64,000 bases of DNA from Trichobilharzia regenti (Eukaryota; Platyhelminthes; Trematoda; Strigeidida; Schistosomatidae), in assembly GCA_944472135.2 (NCBI GenBank), contig OX235265.1, forward strand, positions 48,643,459 to 48,707,458, given 5' to 3'. The position numbers and the translations under genes are program-made. A model generated the notes under the pieces. The model saw only the letters and a list, made by a program, of their open reading frames with translations, was not told the origin of the DNA and did no database searches. Positions 23,901-32,829 of the stretch are shown piece by piece; the stretch's first letter is position 1; each line of letters begins with the position of its first letter.

Positions 23901-26900
23901 GGCACGATTTAAATGTTTCAGCAAAGTGCCTTATTGTAAGGAAATGAATGTAAAGAAGTGAAATTTATGCAAAAACACTTATGCTCAGCAAGAATATTTC
24001 GACAGGTAGTTTGTTTCATCCAGATAGATGAAAACCAAAAAGACCAGTGGAGGACCCTGTACAAACTAACAACAAATTCATCACTCACTGGATACGAAAG
24101 TCAAAGAGGAACTGGATATGAGAACTCTTAAATGTAAAATCAATAAGAAAGATATGAAAAGAAAAAAAGTAGTTGAAAGCCCCTTGTTTCATATACTAAA
24201 AAATAATTAATAGATTTACACCCCATCTGTTGCTTCTCGAGAATCATGATACCATGGATCTCAAATCGTTGGTTACAAACATTCTGAGGACCTCAGAGAA
24301 GCTATCATAGACTTTACCGACTGATATCACATCTTGGTCTAATTATTTCTTTTTCTTTTCTTTCAACGCAAACCTGCAGAAGCTTACATTCATCGTTACG
24401 GAATAAAGTCAGTCACCGTGCTTTGAAAATGTTTCAGACCTCCTGGGGATAGTTCAGAACCACATCATATATTTTTCCTGTTTCTCATTTGGCATAATCT
24501 TGGATTTATTTTTAAGAGTTGATCACGGATTGATATCAGTTAGAGAACCATTGAAAACCAGGGAGTACCGGACAGCTGCTGTTTCATCCTAGTTTGGGAA
24601 TCATCGGCAGTACGCACCCACTGGGTTTCGAACCCAGGACCTTCCGGTTACAAGGCAAGCTCGTATACCATTCAGCCACTGGGACCCGATTCAATGGCTC
24701 ATGAATTCTAACTTCCACCATTTCATGATTTGGCGCGATTTCCTTGGATTTCCTCACACTAGTATTTGTAAGTGCAGTTACTCCTGACTTGTAACACAGA
24801 TGAAGAAAAGAAAATTCGTAATCCACGGCAGAGTTGAAATGTTTAGAAAATCGAATAAAGAGTTTCGGAAAGATTATTTTGATTGTCTTCAAAAAAAGAT
24901 GTATATAAAATAAAAAGCCAATAAATCCCATTGAAATTTGTGGGTACATATTTTAGCCTGTTTTTCCATTGAAATTTTTGAGCTAAAGAGTTACTTCTCC
25001 TTCTTTGAAATTAATGGAAAAAAATTGCACTCTCAATCCTGAACTTTCTTTGAAAAGTTATAATGACCCTAAACAGTTTGCATATAAACAGGTTAGATAG
25101 TCCTTAGAAGATGGAATGGTACAGAAAAGAACACTTAATTGACGATTCGTGAAAATATTTTTTTAATTCAAAACTGCAAAACAGATAATTCGTAGGAAGC
25201 TCGATGGTAGATTTCGGTTTATGCCACCAAAAGTTATCAGTCGTCGATTGTTAAGTTTTTTTATTGTTGACAGTCACTAATGAAAATTCCTTAAAGTGAA
25301 TTGGATCTTTTATATTTATGAAATATTTCATAAATTTTTGATTATAAAGAACTCACATACATTTTCGGATCACTCCCAAAAAGTCTGAGAATAGATATAG
25401 CGATTCGCTTATGCACATCATTATTTTCCACTGCACACGCCATTAACAAACCGCCTAATGTTAGCATATTCGTATCCTAAAGTTCAGCAAATGTAAAAAG
25501 CAGTTAAGACAACGTTTTTATTATTGGTACTAGCAGCTTTAAGTGTGCTACTGACAAGATTTATTAGTAGTGTATAAAGAGGCGTTCATTGGCATAAAAA
25601 TATCAAATAGTGGAGAGATAGATTTGACGACAAACAGAGTAAATGAACCATTGTTGTGGTAAAACATGGGAGATGTGAAAGCAAGACAAAGAAATACAGT
25701 ACGAAAGGTAGAATTAGCGAAACATAGCAGATCTGTACGAATGATGATTATCAGATAAGGTATACATTTCACTATTTGTAGACATCTAACTCCAAAAGAA
25801 CATTCCGTTACCAAGTCTGATGTCTTCTGACGTTTGAGCAACAGTAACAACGCTATTTAACGGGAATTTATGATTGCATTTTGCAGAAAAATATTTGTGA
25901 AATATGTTATTAAATGCCCAATTGCATAAGGTTTCGATAAAAAATGCAAACTCTCTACATTAGTGAAGCATATTAGCACTCTATTTACGGCCTGTAGAAG
26001 CAGCATCAGTCTACAGAAACCCCTTATCTCAGTTAGTGGTGATTTCGAAATTAATAAAAAGAGGCAATAAAGGAGACCAACTAATTTTGATTCCAATTGT
26101 TACGTTTGCATTCATTGGCAGCGAAATGAGAGATTTCTTCTTTAAGTGTTGGCTTGCTGGGATTTGATTGGTTACAGGATTTCATCGTGAGCCGACATTG
26201 GTTAGAGAACCATTGGAAAACCAGTTGGGAGTACTGGAAAACCATTTCATCTAGATATGGGACTCTTCATCAGTACACATCCATCACCAGAGTTCGAACC
26301 CAGGATCTTATGGTTACAAGGCGAGCTAGCTCGTAGACCATTAAGCCCCTGGGACTCAACCTATCCAGTGGCCAGTACATGAATTCCAACTTCTGACAAT
26401 TCTCGACATGGCGCCACTCATAGCCAATGTCATATGTGGTGAGTGTTTGTCCTCACACTTGACCTGATGCACCCTATTTCTTTTTTTAATTGTTGTCACT
26501 GTTTTCTCCACAGTTCACTAACCAATAGATGAATGAAATTAATCAACACTGCACAGGGCTGTCAATAAATTTTTGAGTAACAGAACTGCTGTATACGTCT
26601 TATGGTTTTTGTGAAGAAATTTTATCCGTAGAAGGCAGCAAGTATATACATGCTTTTTAACACTTACTGAAGTGGAACTGTTTAATATCTCAAAATCTGT
26701 GAATAAGTCTATAGAACATTAAGTACGTTTGAATGGATGCATGATGAGGTTCATAAATGATCCATCCCTCCTAGATAATGATATCCTGGAGCTTCAAAAA
26801 TACATGTTGACAATTTAATACTCCGAATCAGTCAGAAACAGGCAATAATCCATTACAACTGATTAGTCTTTTGACCATCCCATTGTTTCATCACCTCAAG

Positions 26901-29900
26901 TTAATTCAACATTTGAGATCTAAAACAAGTCTGGCTAAGATAAATGTCTGAACAATTTAGTATTCGTTACTTTTTAAGTAATATCCAGTTTATTCATGAC
27001 GTTTGCTTTTATTCTGCTTATCTGAAACTATTGCATTCATCCACTAACATTACTTAAAAATGAGACAGAATCTGAGTTACTTAGTAAAAAATAAATATTT
27101 CCTTCAAATCAATAAAATATTGTGAAGGAAACTTAACCGTTTCATCATGTGCTGACATCAGTTAGAGAACCATTGGAAAACTTAAGAGTTCTAGACAGCC
27201 TGTCGTTTCGTCCTACTCTAGGGCTCTTTAGCAGTAGTATGCACCCACCGGAGTTTGAGCCCAGGACTTTCTAGGTACAAGGTCAGAGAGCTCGTAGACC
27301 ATTAAGCCACTGGTACCCAACAGATCCGATGGCCTGGCCATGAATTCTAACTTCTGCCAATGCACAACATAGCGCTACCACTAGCCAAGGTCTTCTTCTA
27401 TGAGTTACTGCCTCCCCTTCAACCTGCTACACCCTACTGGTCACGGCTTTCCACTAGAACCCCAAGTCGCTGCCTGAATAGGACCAGTTGCTAGTGAGTG
27501 TCAGATCAATTTTAAAGTATTGGTTTTGTAGGGTTTTTGTTTGATAGGTTGGACGATTTCATCATGAGCTGACATCACTAGATCTTTTTAGATAACATTA
27601 ATCCCTTTAACAAAATTTTCCTTTTACTATTATAATCAATGGAAGTTCACTCAATACTAAAAATGTGTCTGACCTATGAGAATGTAAATTTATCATAAGA
27701 GACCAACTTACCGTTGTATAGGCTGGAGAGATTTTGGATGGATAAGATAATTGTAACAATGGGCCAAGAACCATTGGAATCAAACCTGTTACATAAATTG
27801 GTATAATTTCAGTTATCCATAACCCGCTCATAAGTAATAACACGTAGGCTGCTTTAGCTGGCTTAATTTCAGAAAAACGAAATATGCACAAATTAAAAAC
27901 CATTATGACTTCGTAAATCAAGTAAAATCTATTGGGAAGAAAATAAGAGTATATTTTATAAATAGAACAGTGGTGCTCAGTGTCAACAGAAGAAGTAAAC
28001 AAATATACCAAACTCATCAACAACTCTTCGAATTGTTAGCTTACGTTTACCGAAAAGTAATTCCAAAAAATATATATGCATATATGAGAAGAGAAATGGG
28101 CTGGTGGCACAACGGTAGAATGCTCACTAACCACACAGGTGGCTCTGAGTTCGAGCTCTGTCCTCCTACTTCTCTATGCCAGTACTAGGAATGGCAAAGA
28201 GGGAAGGTTGTGCATGAGGCTAGCAACCTTATCCGGTAAAAATAAACACCTCGGCTACCGAAACTTCTAGCCTCTAGCTTGAAACCCTATATTCCATTGA
28301 GAACGTAAAGGAATAAATTAAAAAAATTAACACAGTAACAGAGGCTTTATTCCAAAAAGTAATTTTGATATGGATTTTTCAGCATGTATGCAATGTTGAA
28401 TCTTATTTTCCCATTGCGTAATACAGCGGGAAATAATCAAACAGGCCATTTACATTTATAATATTGTCCAGTAGGAATATAACTATAAAATTTAAAATTT
28501 GGCGGGAATATTACAGACAATATATAAATGAAAGAAAGAATAAAAAATGTCGTCTACTTAGTTCTTAGTGCAATACCTAACTCTTTTCTCACCACATAAA
28601 ATGTGTGCAAAATAAGATATCTTACAGTTTTTATTCTGAGTCATCTGAGCATAAATTCTTCTAAAGTTGCTTCTAGTTCTGCCTGGAGAGTCTGTGTGTC
28701 TATCTACAAGAGTATTAAGAATTTGGTAGGTTTAACTAAACCCCACTCATCCAACTGATAGCTGTTAGTGTCCTTCGCAATGTCACAAAGTCTTTTTTAA
28801 GTAGCCCAGAACAGACTAAGGGGAAGTAATGGAGAAGAAGAGGTGGAATACAAGAAATAACGAACTGAATGAAACGAGATTATCTAACTTCCTTACATAG
28901 AAGGTTAGAAGAAATATGTTTCTGGAGACTAACATGATGTGGGAAGACCAGGAGAGGTCAGTTGATATACACAATCCAAGGTATTTAACATTGGATTTAG
29001 TTTCAACTTCAGCACCATGTAAGTTATGCTGGCGTCTGAAAGTGGAATTAACAACCTGACACTTGTATGGTTTTAGCTTATGACCATTTGACAAAGACTA
29101 CTGACTAATTTCTAAGAGAAAGTTATTCATTTAACAGCAATCTAATTGAGAATTAGCTTCATTGGAAACATTCAGAAAATTGGAATAATAAATAAAATTG
29201 GCCTCATCTGAAGAAGAGAAAATGATATAAAGACAAAGAAAACGGAAAAGGAGACAGAACACACCGTGAGTAACACTGACTGGAGTAAGTGAAGAACTGG
29301 AAGACTTTCCAATATATATACAGTGTATTGCTTCCTGTCAGAGAAGTATGAATACAATAGACCATTAATTCAAGCTTGTTTAACAAAAGCAGCCTCGGTG
29401 CAGAGTGAAAGACGGATGTGTACTCAAGGAAAGCACACTGAATATATTTGGCACTTCTGTCTGAACTAGAGACAATATTATTATGTTAGATAACGGTGGT
29501 ATCTAAACTACCCCTACCATGTTTATAATCAATTTTTTTAAGTGTTATTGAAAGCCTTCAATGTATGTTCATGGTTCAATAAAAGCAGATTACCATTCTT
29601 TTTAACAATGTTGTAGTAAACTTAAATCTCAATCCACTTGTCGATTTAAGCACAGGAAAAAGTTTAATATCCTTTCGAAAAACAGACAAAGTATTAATGG
29701 AAAACTGCTCATTTAAAATACCAGTGAGAGGATAACTAACATAAATTGTTCGCACATTTTCTGTAAATAAAAGTGGACACGCCAGTAGAACGAATGGAGC
29801 TGATAGATTTCAAGGACTGGTGACATTTGAGGTCGTCATTTATGTTAAAGCCAGATCATTACACTCACCAAATCAGCAATCATGACATATGCTAGACGAC

Positions 29901-29977
29901 ATATGAAGGACATATTAGGCGTACCAGCGACCATAGAAGAAGGATCATTTACTTCCCACCAGTTAGGGTTGTATATA

Positions 29978-30020
<43 letters not shown>

Positions 30021-30192
30021 TTATATATAAATATATACGAATATAAGTGTGAAACATGAGAACCCATCTCACCTTGCCAGGTACCATAAGTGGGAGTATA
30101 GATAAAATTAGTGCATAAGCACAAGTGAAAAGTACACCTTTGAATGCCAGATACGTAATCCATAACTCTTTTAACTTCCCGCTTAATCTCAT
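2813..30192 (-). CDS. SLC13-family transporter gene A, 12 exons, 3' end outside window
   Basis: Spliced gene for an SLC13 (NaDC/NaCT/INDY-type) plasma-membrane sodium-coupled anion transporter, expected to import di- or tricarboxylates or sulfate. Twelve exons were placed by hand: 30073-30192, 27712-27861, 25361-25476, 22356-22474, 19608-19638, 18547-18795, 15877-15996, 11617-11676, 9619-9738, 7541-7659, 6174-6289 and 2813-2977. All have GT donors and AG acceptors, and phases join without a stop to give about 495 codons. Family landmarks in order: TEIIPIYVTGLIP, SNTATTAMM, SSVGGIATTVGTPPN, YVSDSSAAIL, LPWGVIVVIGGGYALA and TEFMTNLAAVSIFLP. The usual C-terminal segment with the PVATPPN signature was not found before position 1, so the gene is cut by the window edge. 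Substrate is unknown. The family call is firm; the exon 8 acceptor is the weakest join. Confidence 0.9.
3085..3860 (-). mobile_element. Penelope-like element 3' fragment with GIY-YIG relic
   Basis: Near 3800 the minus strand translates to KYCFTCICGSSYIRRTERRP, followed by an EHLPKSL segment and, at the end, a short basic tail (RRLEPDLCVQKEA). This is the C-x-C-G-x-x-Y-I-x-R-T-x-R core of Penelope GIY-YIG domains. A frame change separates the core from the 96-codon open stretch at 3508-3798. Noncoding 3' sequence continues to about 3085 and resembles 48795-49080. It lies in intron 11 of gene A. Confidence 0.65.
3960..5260 (+). pseudogene. CR1/jockey-like LINE reverse transcriptase relic
   Basis: Conceptual translation across frames shows LLHNINSCFGKGVIHVLCTF then LDYTSASDSVT (RT motif A region) and, later, QSDVLYPLLFF. 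The C-terminal part reads SVERVVSQ...GIPVIQLVTIVFDRH...CEECSKSILSDSQHSL. Many stops and shifts are present. It is a close relative of the minus-strand relic at 34540-35235. Confidence 0.6.
5660..5745. repeat. Perfect hairpin, about 33-bp arms
   Basis: TGATGTGGTTTTGTTCTCTG then AGCTGG at about 5662-5694 is answered by its exact reverse complement at about 5718-5745. The 25-bp loop carries GCGAAGCTTTC. A single arm plus loop recurs at 6008-6058, showing that the unit is a dispersed repeat. Confidence 0.8.
6174..6289 (-). CDS. SLC13 gene A exon 11 (LPWGVxxxxGGGYALA)
   Basis: This 116-nt exon lies between TTTTAG and GTCAGA and ends in phase 0. It encodes LPWNVAVKRLPWGVIVVIGG followed by GYALAVLVQ. 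The motif W-x-x-x-x-x-x-x-P-W-x-x-x-x-x-x-G-G-G-x-A-x-A is diagnostic for SLC13. Confidence 0.94.
6953..7436. repeat. 484-bp inverted repeat, left copy
   Basis: This stretch is the reverse complement of 15127-15610 with equal length and no difference seen on reading. It has no supported ORF and no evident terminal repeats. It lies in intron 10 of gene A, just downstream of exon 10. Confidence 0.85.
7541..7659 (-). CDS. SLC13 gene A exon 10
   Basis: This 119-nt exon encodes SYVSDSSAAILMSIIVMIVP and then a hydrophilic stretch (SHPVTLWKHWKHC). It matches the family pattern V-S-D-x-x-x-A-x-x-x-x-x-x-x-F-x-(I/V)-P. The acceptor is TTGATAG and the donor is GTGAGT. Confidence 0.88.
8325..8790 (+). 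pseudogene. RTE-like LINE 3' fragment, degenerate
   Basis: The piece reads ETWRITETILNSLQTFINNC after the typical block upstream of the LINE tail. It then decays through stops to a tail-like CTCGGAACCCAAAAGGAACG. It is similar to the C-terminal half of the LINE at 53895-55130. Confidence 0.6.
8845..9255. mobile_element. Near-palindromic inverted pair of Sm-alpha-like SINEs
   Basis: The minus copy at about 8850-9015 and plus copy at about 9080-9245 share the same private variants, for example the five-base change CCCCTGAAAAACCTTGG versus its complement. They are therefore arms of one palindromic unit rather than independent insertions. Each arm has a GCTGACATCAGTTAGAGAAC core and a tRNA-like head. 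It lies in intron 9 of gene A. Confidence 0.7.
9619..9738 (-). CDS. SLC13 gene A exon 9
   Basis: This 120-nt exon lies between TTTTCAG and GTGAGT. It encodes YCEGLTIILFTILTILWITR followed by KSGTIGWGRFF, the hydrophobic segment that ends in the family's L-W-(F/I)-T-R motif and then a G-W loop. Confidence 0.9.
10915..11065 (+). repeat. Interspersed TTAGGG-like telomere-type motifs
   Basis: ATTAGGGTTAGG, ACATTAGGGCTAG, ATTAGGATTAG, CGTTAGGGCTAGG and AGATTAGGGTTAG occur within 150 bp, separated by unrelated spacers. They resemble a decayed interstitial telomeric array. Confidence 0.55.
11105..11330 (-). repeat. Fragment of the fold-back element terminal arm
   Basis: The stretch from GCACTGTGGTAGAG through TTTGATAAAGTCTCACAGTG matches, as reverse complement, the end of the 1-1275 and 20683-21735 elements. 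A second partial copy of TTTGATAAAGTC follows, and TGTTACTGCATAATTATGCA is a short local palindrome. It lies in intron 8 of gene A. Confidence 0.6.
11617..11676 (-). CDS. SLC13 gene A exon 8 (60 nt, acceptor uncertain)
   Basis: This short exon encodes KKKIIVRVLDAEHEKLGSF, matching the region before L-G-x-(M/F)-x-x-x-E in SLC13 proteins. The GTAAGT donor is clear and joins exon 9 in frame as FKYCEG. The AG chosen (GAAAG before position 11676) is the one that keeps phase with exon 7. Stronger-looking AGs just upstream (TTTTAAG, GCAG) are out of phase unless one more small exon lies between exons 7 and 8. Confidence 0.68.
13775..14123 (+). mobile_element. Possible solo LTR with primer-binding-site-like end
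   Basis: This AT-rich block begins TGTTTGTTGACAGTCC and ends CAGTACATAGCA. It is followed after four bases by TTTGGCGACGAG, the type of sequence seen just after Ty3/Gypsy LTRs. A short ATG-led stretch (MGKTTINHSAAAT) follows near 14140 and could be a gag start. It sits inside the RTE-like relic. No second LTR was seen, so this is tentative. Confidence 0.4.
14256..14666 (+). pseudogene. RTE-like RT N-terminal open fragment (136 codons)
   Basis: Longest open stretch of the relic. Its second half reads TNLRDAVLMPLLQKVWKDRK and HSVTPLPIPSKILSNFILKS, the conserved segment before the RT palm (I-x-L-L-x-I-P-S-K-I-L in RTE elements). The first half does not match and may be sequence from the insertion junction. 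Confidence 0.65.
15127..15610. repeat. 484-bp inverted repeat, right copy
   Basis: Reverse complement of 6953-7436. The copies diverge abruptly outside these limits, apart from weak similarity just past 15610. It lies in intron 7 of gene A, about 270 bp below exon 7, so the two copies flank exons 8, 9 and 10. Confidence 0.85.
15877..15996 (-). CDS. SLC13 gene A exon 7
   Basis: This 120-nt exon lies between ATCCAG and GTAAGT. It encodes RYGDSTDLDFGTWMLFALPL followed by a long hydrophobic helix (SIIMFLIVWFWFSVLFFGP). It corresponds to the F-x-x-W-M-x-F-A-x-P segment of SLC13 proteins. The entry phase fits exon 6 exactly. Confidence 0.9.
15997..18184. other. Intron 6 of gene A, mostly unassigned
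   Basis: Between exons 7 and 6 there is AT-rich unique-looking DNA. Apart from the SINE fragment at 17585-17700, no repeat family or conserved reading frame is recognised. The ORFs of 60-87 codons here have no recognisable motifs. Confidence 0.5.
17585..17700 (-). repeat. Sm-alpha-like SINE fragment
   Basis: It carries the 3' end of the family (GATTGGTTACAGGATTTCATCAT) followed by a short ACACTTGTC...CTTCATCAG piece. The head is missing. Confidence 0.45.
18185..18520. repeat. Inverted SINE pair (family S4, GGAGGCAATC type)
   Basis: The left arm has GATGGATGGAGGCAATCAGC then CTTGAACCTAAGTTTTGTGC. The right arm has its complement GATTGCCTCCATCCATCTAA with CCTAGATTCAAGGCTTCC. Related copies lie at 33120-33290, 40680-40885 and 44350-44900. 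It ends immediately below exon 6 of gene A. Confidence 0.6.
18547..18795 (-). CDS. SLC13 gene A exon 6 (loop and TGTPPN-type motif)
   Basis: This 249-nt exon runs from a TTGTAG acceptor to a GTACGT donor. Its first part is a hydrophilic loop of about 45 residues rich in Glu, Asn and Ser. It then encodes MNAGLSLSISYASSVGGIAT followed by TVGTPPNTYLYGLIV, the SLC13 signature in which other members have GGIATLTGTxPN. The region lines the substrate site in homologues. The gene B equivalent lies beyond the window. Confidence 0.93.
19608..19638 (-). CDS. SLC13 gene A exon 5 (31-nt micro-exon)
   Basis: This 31-nt exon encodes EEEDYLETDGG, an acidic stretch at the start of the cytoplasmic loop, between TTTACAG and GTGAGTG. 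It joins exons 4 and 6 in frame. Gene B has the same micro-exon at 34 nt (EEEEDYAEYNDK), which makes this small exon credible. Confidence 0.82.
19960..20160 (+). mobile_element. Sm-alpha-like SINE with hammerhead-like core
   Basis: A tRNA-like head is followed by CCGATGAGTCCAAAACTAAG and ACGAAACAGATGTCC. This is one substitution from the hammerhead CUGAUGAG ... CGAAAC core with a 3-bp helix II (GUC/GAC) and a GUC before the cleavage position. Helix I does not form from the adjacent bases, so activity is doubtful. It lies in intron 4 of gene A. Confidence 0.55.
20683..21735 (-). mobile_element. Fold-back Penelope-like element, about 285-bp inverted arms
   Basis: Arms at about 20683-20970 and 21397-21681 are near-perfect reverse complements. 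The 0.43-kb centre reads on the minus strand as degenerate Penelope sequence (VIPYKEGTSETL, then NNIIYKILCNDC). It is the same family as the element at 1-1275, in opposite orientation, and better preserved. It lies in intron 4 of SLC13 gene A. There is no intact ORF. A 5'-truncated Penelope insertion with inverted terminal copies is the best reading. Confidence 0.75.
22356..22474 (-). CDS. SLC13 gene A exon 4 (first SNT sodium motif)
   Basis: This 119-nt exon lies between a TTACAG acceptor and a GTAATG donor. It encodes PSWFLSMWMSNTATTAMM, which carries the first Ser-Asn-Thr motif that in the bacterial homologue VcINDY helps bind sodium and the substrate carboxylate. About 31/39 residues match gene B exon 4. 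This is the strongest single piece of evidence for the family. Confidence 0.95.
22580..23530 (-). pseudogene. RTE-like LINE 3' fragment
   Basis: The tail is GGTTCCATGTGGAACATTAA-like sequence at 22590-22620, read in antisense. Above it are antisense matches to the LINE's C-terminal part (22740-23180) and to the ISxKLEDL/FADD block near 23380-23420. It is heavily mutated and lies in intron 3 of gene A. Confidence 0.6.
23560..23815 (-). repeat. tRNA-like SINE (family S5)
   Basis: Body landmarks are GGAATCCAAGATGCGCATTT, GATGGATGTACCTGCATTCC and a box-B-like complement AAGCTCGAATCCACTGCC. Same-family pieces are at 36095-36365 and 63460-63740, each ending near CAACATGTCA. Confidence 0.5.
24520..24700 (-). 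mobile_element. Sm-alpha-like SINE, single copy
   Basis: It runs from GATTGATATCAGTTAGAGAA through GGTTTCGAACCCAGGACCTT to CATTCAGCCACTGGGACCC. The tRNA-like head has box A and box B in the minus sense. It lies in intron 3 of gene A. Confidence 0.65.
25361..25476 (-). CDS. SLC13 gene A exon 3
   Basis: This 116-nt exon runs from a CTTTAG acceptor to a GTATGT donor and ends in phase 2. It encodes DTNMLTLGGLLMACAVENND followed by VHKRIAIS, matching the family pattern G-G-x-x-x-A-x-A-x-E-x-x-x-x-H-x-R-I-A. It is 29/39 identical to gene B exon 3. Confidence 0.92.
26145..26460 (-). mobile_element. Sm-alpha-like SINE plus spacer block
   Basis: It runs from GGGATTTGATTGGTTACAGG to GCGAGCTAGCTCGTAGACC, with GAGTTCGAACCCAGGATCTT as the box B complement. 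It is followed by the AATTCTCGACATGGCG...GTGAGTGTTTGTCCTCACAC spacer that elsewhere separates paired copies. Confidence 0.6.
27135..27560. mobile_element. Sm-alpha-like SINE with truncated partner
   Basis: The minus copy is at about 27140-27320 (CATGTGCTGACATCAGTTAG). The spacer with CCTACTGGTCACGGC follows. At 27520-27575 GGTTTTGTAGGGTTTTTGTT and CATGAGCTGACATCA start another minus copy that breaks off. It ends about 140 bp below exon 2 of gene A. Confidence 0.55.
27712..27861 (-). CDS. SLC13 gene A exon 2
   Basis: This exon holds 50 codons in phase 0, between an ATTAAG acceptor and a GTAAGT donor. It encodes AAYVLLLMSGLWITEIIPIY and onward, the highly conserved second membrane region of SLC13 proteins (W-x-T-E-x-I-P). 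It is 34/50 identical to exon 2 of gene B, with identical length and phase. Confidence 0.92.
28095..28318 (+). mobile_element. tRNA-derived SINE with LINE-like tail (family S2)
   Basis: The head has GGCACAACGGTAGAATGCTC (box A-like) and GAGTTCGAGCTCTG (box B-like). The body is GGAAGGTTGTGCATGAGGCT and the tail AACCCTATATTCCATTGAGA then ACGTAAAGGAATAA. Confidence 0.65.
28640..29720 (-). pseudogene. CR1/jockey-like LINE RT relic
   Basis: Conceptual minus translation includes ESLPVLHLLQSVLLTVC/FPFSLSLYHFLFF (RT motif B to C region), then NGHKLKPYKCQVVNSTFRRQ and VKYLGLCISTDLSWSSHI, then SPGRTRSNFRRIYAQM. These are typical of the region after the RT catalytic centre in CR1/jockey LINEs. Several frameshifts are present. 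It lies in intron 1 of gene A. Confidence 0.65.
29968..30017. repeat. (TA)n microsatellite
   Basis: About 50 bp of nearly pure TA with small breaks, some 55 bp downstream of exon 1 of gene A, inside intron 1. Confidence 0.95.
30073..30192 (-). CDS. SLC13 gene A exon 1 (start codon)
   Basis: This exon holds 40 codons from ATG at 30192, ends PLMVPGK and is followed by GTGAGA; phase 0. It encodes a short basic N-terminus (MRLSGKLKELW), then a hydrophobic first membrane segment. Exon 1 of gene B has exactly the same length and 22 of 40 identical residues, which supports both the start and the splice site. Two upstream ATGs (ATGCTG and ATGTAT) open reading frames of eight and two codons that stop before the real start. 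No promoter could be recognised. Confidence 0.85.
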
Positions 30193-30549
30193 TATAAGAC
30201 TAATACATTCCTCAGCATAATGATGTCTTGTTTGAAACTATTAGATGAGAATTCGATCGCATTTGCAAATCAATCAATATTTCTGTGTAAATTGAAAAGT
30301 AGGCGTATTGAACATTTGTTATCACTGTAAAACTTCCCAAACAATAAAAACTGTGTAGAATCCCATAGACTTATGATGACATAGCTTTATGCTTTCTTTA
30401 TTGTACATATTTTACATCGTTTTAAAGTTTGCTGAAGCTCAAATATTGTCATTTAGATCACCTGTTGACCATCTAAACATTTCTGAAAAGTGAAGCGAAA
30501 TAAAAACTTAAAGCTTAATCGCTGAAATTTCAAATAATCGCTTACTTGT

Positions 30550-31115
30550 TTGCATGGAGGATTTCATCATGAGCTGACAACAGTTAGAGAACCACTGGAA
30601 AACCTGGGAGTACTGGACAACTGTTTTGTCAGCCTAGTTTGGGACTCTCAGCACGCACCTACCTTCAGGGATCAAACCCAAGCAATTAAGTCACTGGGAC
30701 CCAACAGATCCAATGGCCAGACCGTGAATTCCAACTTCTGACAATTCACGACATTGCGCAACCACTTTCCAATGTCTTCTTCGATGAGTTACTGCTTTAC
30801 CCTCAACCTGCTGCATGCTACTGGTCACGGCTTCTCACTAGAACCTCAGGTTAACTGCCTGAATAGGGCAAGTCGCTAGTGATCATCAGGTTAAATTTCC
30901 CAGATTATTTTTCCCAGTGGCTCAATGGTCTACGAGCTTGCTAGCTTTGTATCCGGAAGGTACTGGGTTCGAACCCTGACGGTGGGTATGCACTGATGAA
31001 AAGTCACAAACTAGGCTGACGAAACAGTTACCCAATCCTCCCAGGTTTTCCGATGTTTCTCTAACTGATGTAAGCTTATGATGAAATCCTCCATTCAGTG
31101 AAAGAAAGTCCCTAC
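30550..31115. mobile_element. Inverted pair of Sm-alpha-like SINEs
   Basis: The minus copy is at about 30555-30710 and the plus copy at about 30905-31095. The plus copy has GGCTCAATGGTCTACGAGCT and GGTTCGAACCCTGACGG (boxes A and B) and CACTGATGAAAAGTCAC...GACGAAACAG. The spacer carries TACTGGTCACGGCTTCTCAC. It lies 360 bp upstream of the gene A start, the nearest assigned element on that side. Confidence 0.65.
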
Positions 31116-31924
31116 GAAACCAGTGCTTACTTGTTTATTGACGAAGTCATTCGTCAAAAACAACGAAATGAAATCATATACAATAGCTTAACTATGAATA
31201 TCAATAATTACACAGAATACAACAAATTCTGTAGGCACATTAATATTTAAATGTCGGACTCAATGAAGAATATTGCTTTCAATAAATTTTCTTCAGGTTC
31301 TTACAGTTATGAAATATAAGATTTTTTATAGCTTAAATGATAGACAGTTATACGGAGGATGTATACTACACTCTGAAGTCATTGTCATGCACAGTTCTCT
31401 GACAACATCCAACATACAGCTGAAGGTGTTGCAATAAGACCGACTAAACCGGAAATTTGTATTTTAAGGGAACATATTTGGGCGCTGTTCCTACATGGCC
31501 AAACTTGGATAAAAATTTCTTCTCTCCAAGAGGGCCTCTTAAGTCTCCTTGTTTTTGCTTTACTTATTATTAATTTTTATAATTTGTACCCTTCATTCTA
31601 CCATTTTTCATTTCTATCGAAATTTCCATTTATACTACTCAGATTTATTATTAGTGATATTATCTCTTTTCTCAATATATACCTCCACCTGTTTCATTTC
31701 GCATATTTAGTTATTTCATGATGAATATTTTACTGCACTCCTACTCTCTCCTTTCTAATGCATAGTACTCTGTGCTCGTCACCGACTTAACACCTTTTAA
31801 AACGCTGGACTGACTTGTCATTTCTCCTTCTTTACTCTGTGGGAATCCGTTATGACTAATCATCACCATCGTGTCTCAATAATTCACAATATTTGTAATT
31901 TATGTTTTATAATTAATTTATCGT

Positions 31925-32530
31925 TTCAGCTACAGGTGGAACTGACGTGGATATCAAAGGAGCGAGGATCGGAAAAGCAAGACAAACTTTCATTACTCTG
32001 AAGTTTGTGTGGAGGTCAACAGCACTCAGAATCAAAAATAACATCGGGCTCTTCAAGTACAATGTGAAGTCAGTCAGTACTACTATACGGATCAGAGACT
32101 TGGCGCGTCATAAAGGGCATCTCAAACAAACTTCAGACCTTTATTAACAGTTGTCTTCGCTCTATACTCAAGATCAGATGGCCGGTCAGAAAAGATCACC
32201 AACAGGGATCTCTGGCAATGAGCGAACCAACTCACCAGGAACCGATTGTGAAAGAAATAGGCAGGAAGAAATGGAGATGGATTGGCTGGCCATACTCTGA
32301 GGAGACGATCAAGTGACATCAATAGACAAGCAATTGCTCGAGTGGAACCCGAAAGGGAAGCGGAGAGTTGGTCGTCCCACGGTGGGGTGACTTGGAAGAG
32401 GTGATTTGAAGAGGAAATGAAAGCATGTGGTCAGACTTGGAGCGGAGTGAAAACGTTTGCAGAAAACCGAACGCGATGGAGACGCGCAGCTGAAGCCCTA
32501 TGTTCCTCTAGGAATTAAAGGATATAATAA
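31925..32530 (+). pseudogene. RTE-like LINE 3' end
   Basis: It reads TGGTDVDIKGARIGKARQTF and ITLKFVWRSTALRIKNNIGL, then a degenerate C-terminus. The tail is GCCCTATGTTCCTCTAGGAA then TTAAAGGATATAATAAAAAT. It is a close relative of the LINE at 53895-55130. Confidence 0.75.
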
Positions 32531-32829
32531 AAATAATTAATTCAATATTACCACTCTCGCATATTCCTTTTGTACATTTTCTCATCCTCTTCGTAATTGT
32601 TGAGTGGACCCTAAGCTAACTTTCTTCTCACTCAATAATAATTTTAACCTTATCAAATTTCTAACCCTTGATTCCTTTAAGCTGCTGAGTATTATATAAT
32701 TTAAGTCTTTTCTGAATAACTGTATCAGTTATTTTGATTGAACATTAATTAGTGTCATGTGTCTAGTCCTCTATTTACTACAGACTGAATTCTATTAGTC
32801 AGTTGTAACCAGTAGGGCACGGGAGATCG

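Noticed and set aside
24584..24949. 121-codon minus-strand ORF
   Set aside because: Its C-terminal third is the SINE head at 24520-24700 and the rest has no recognised motif or splice support.
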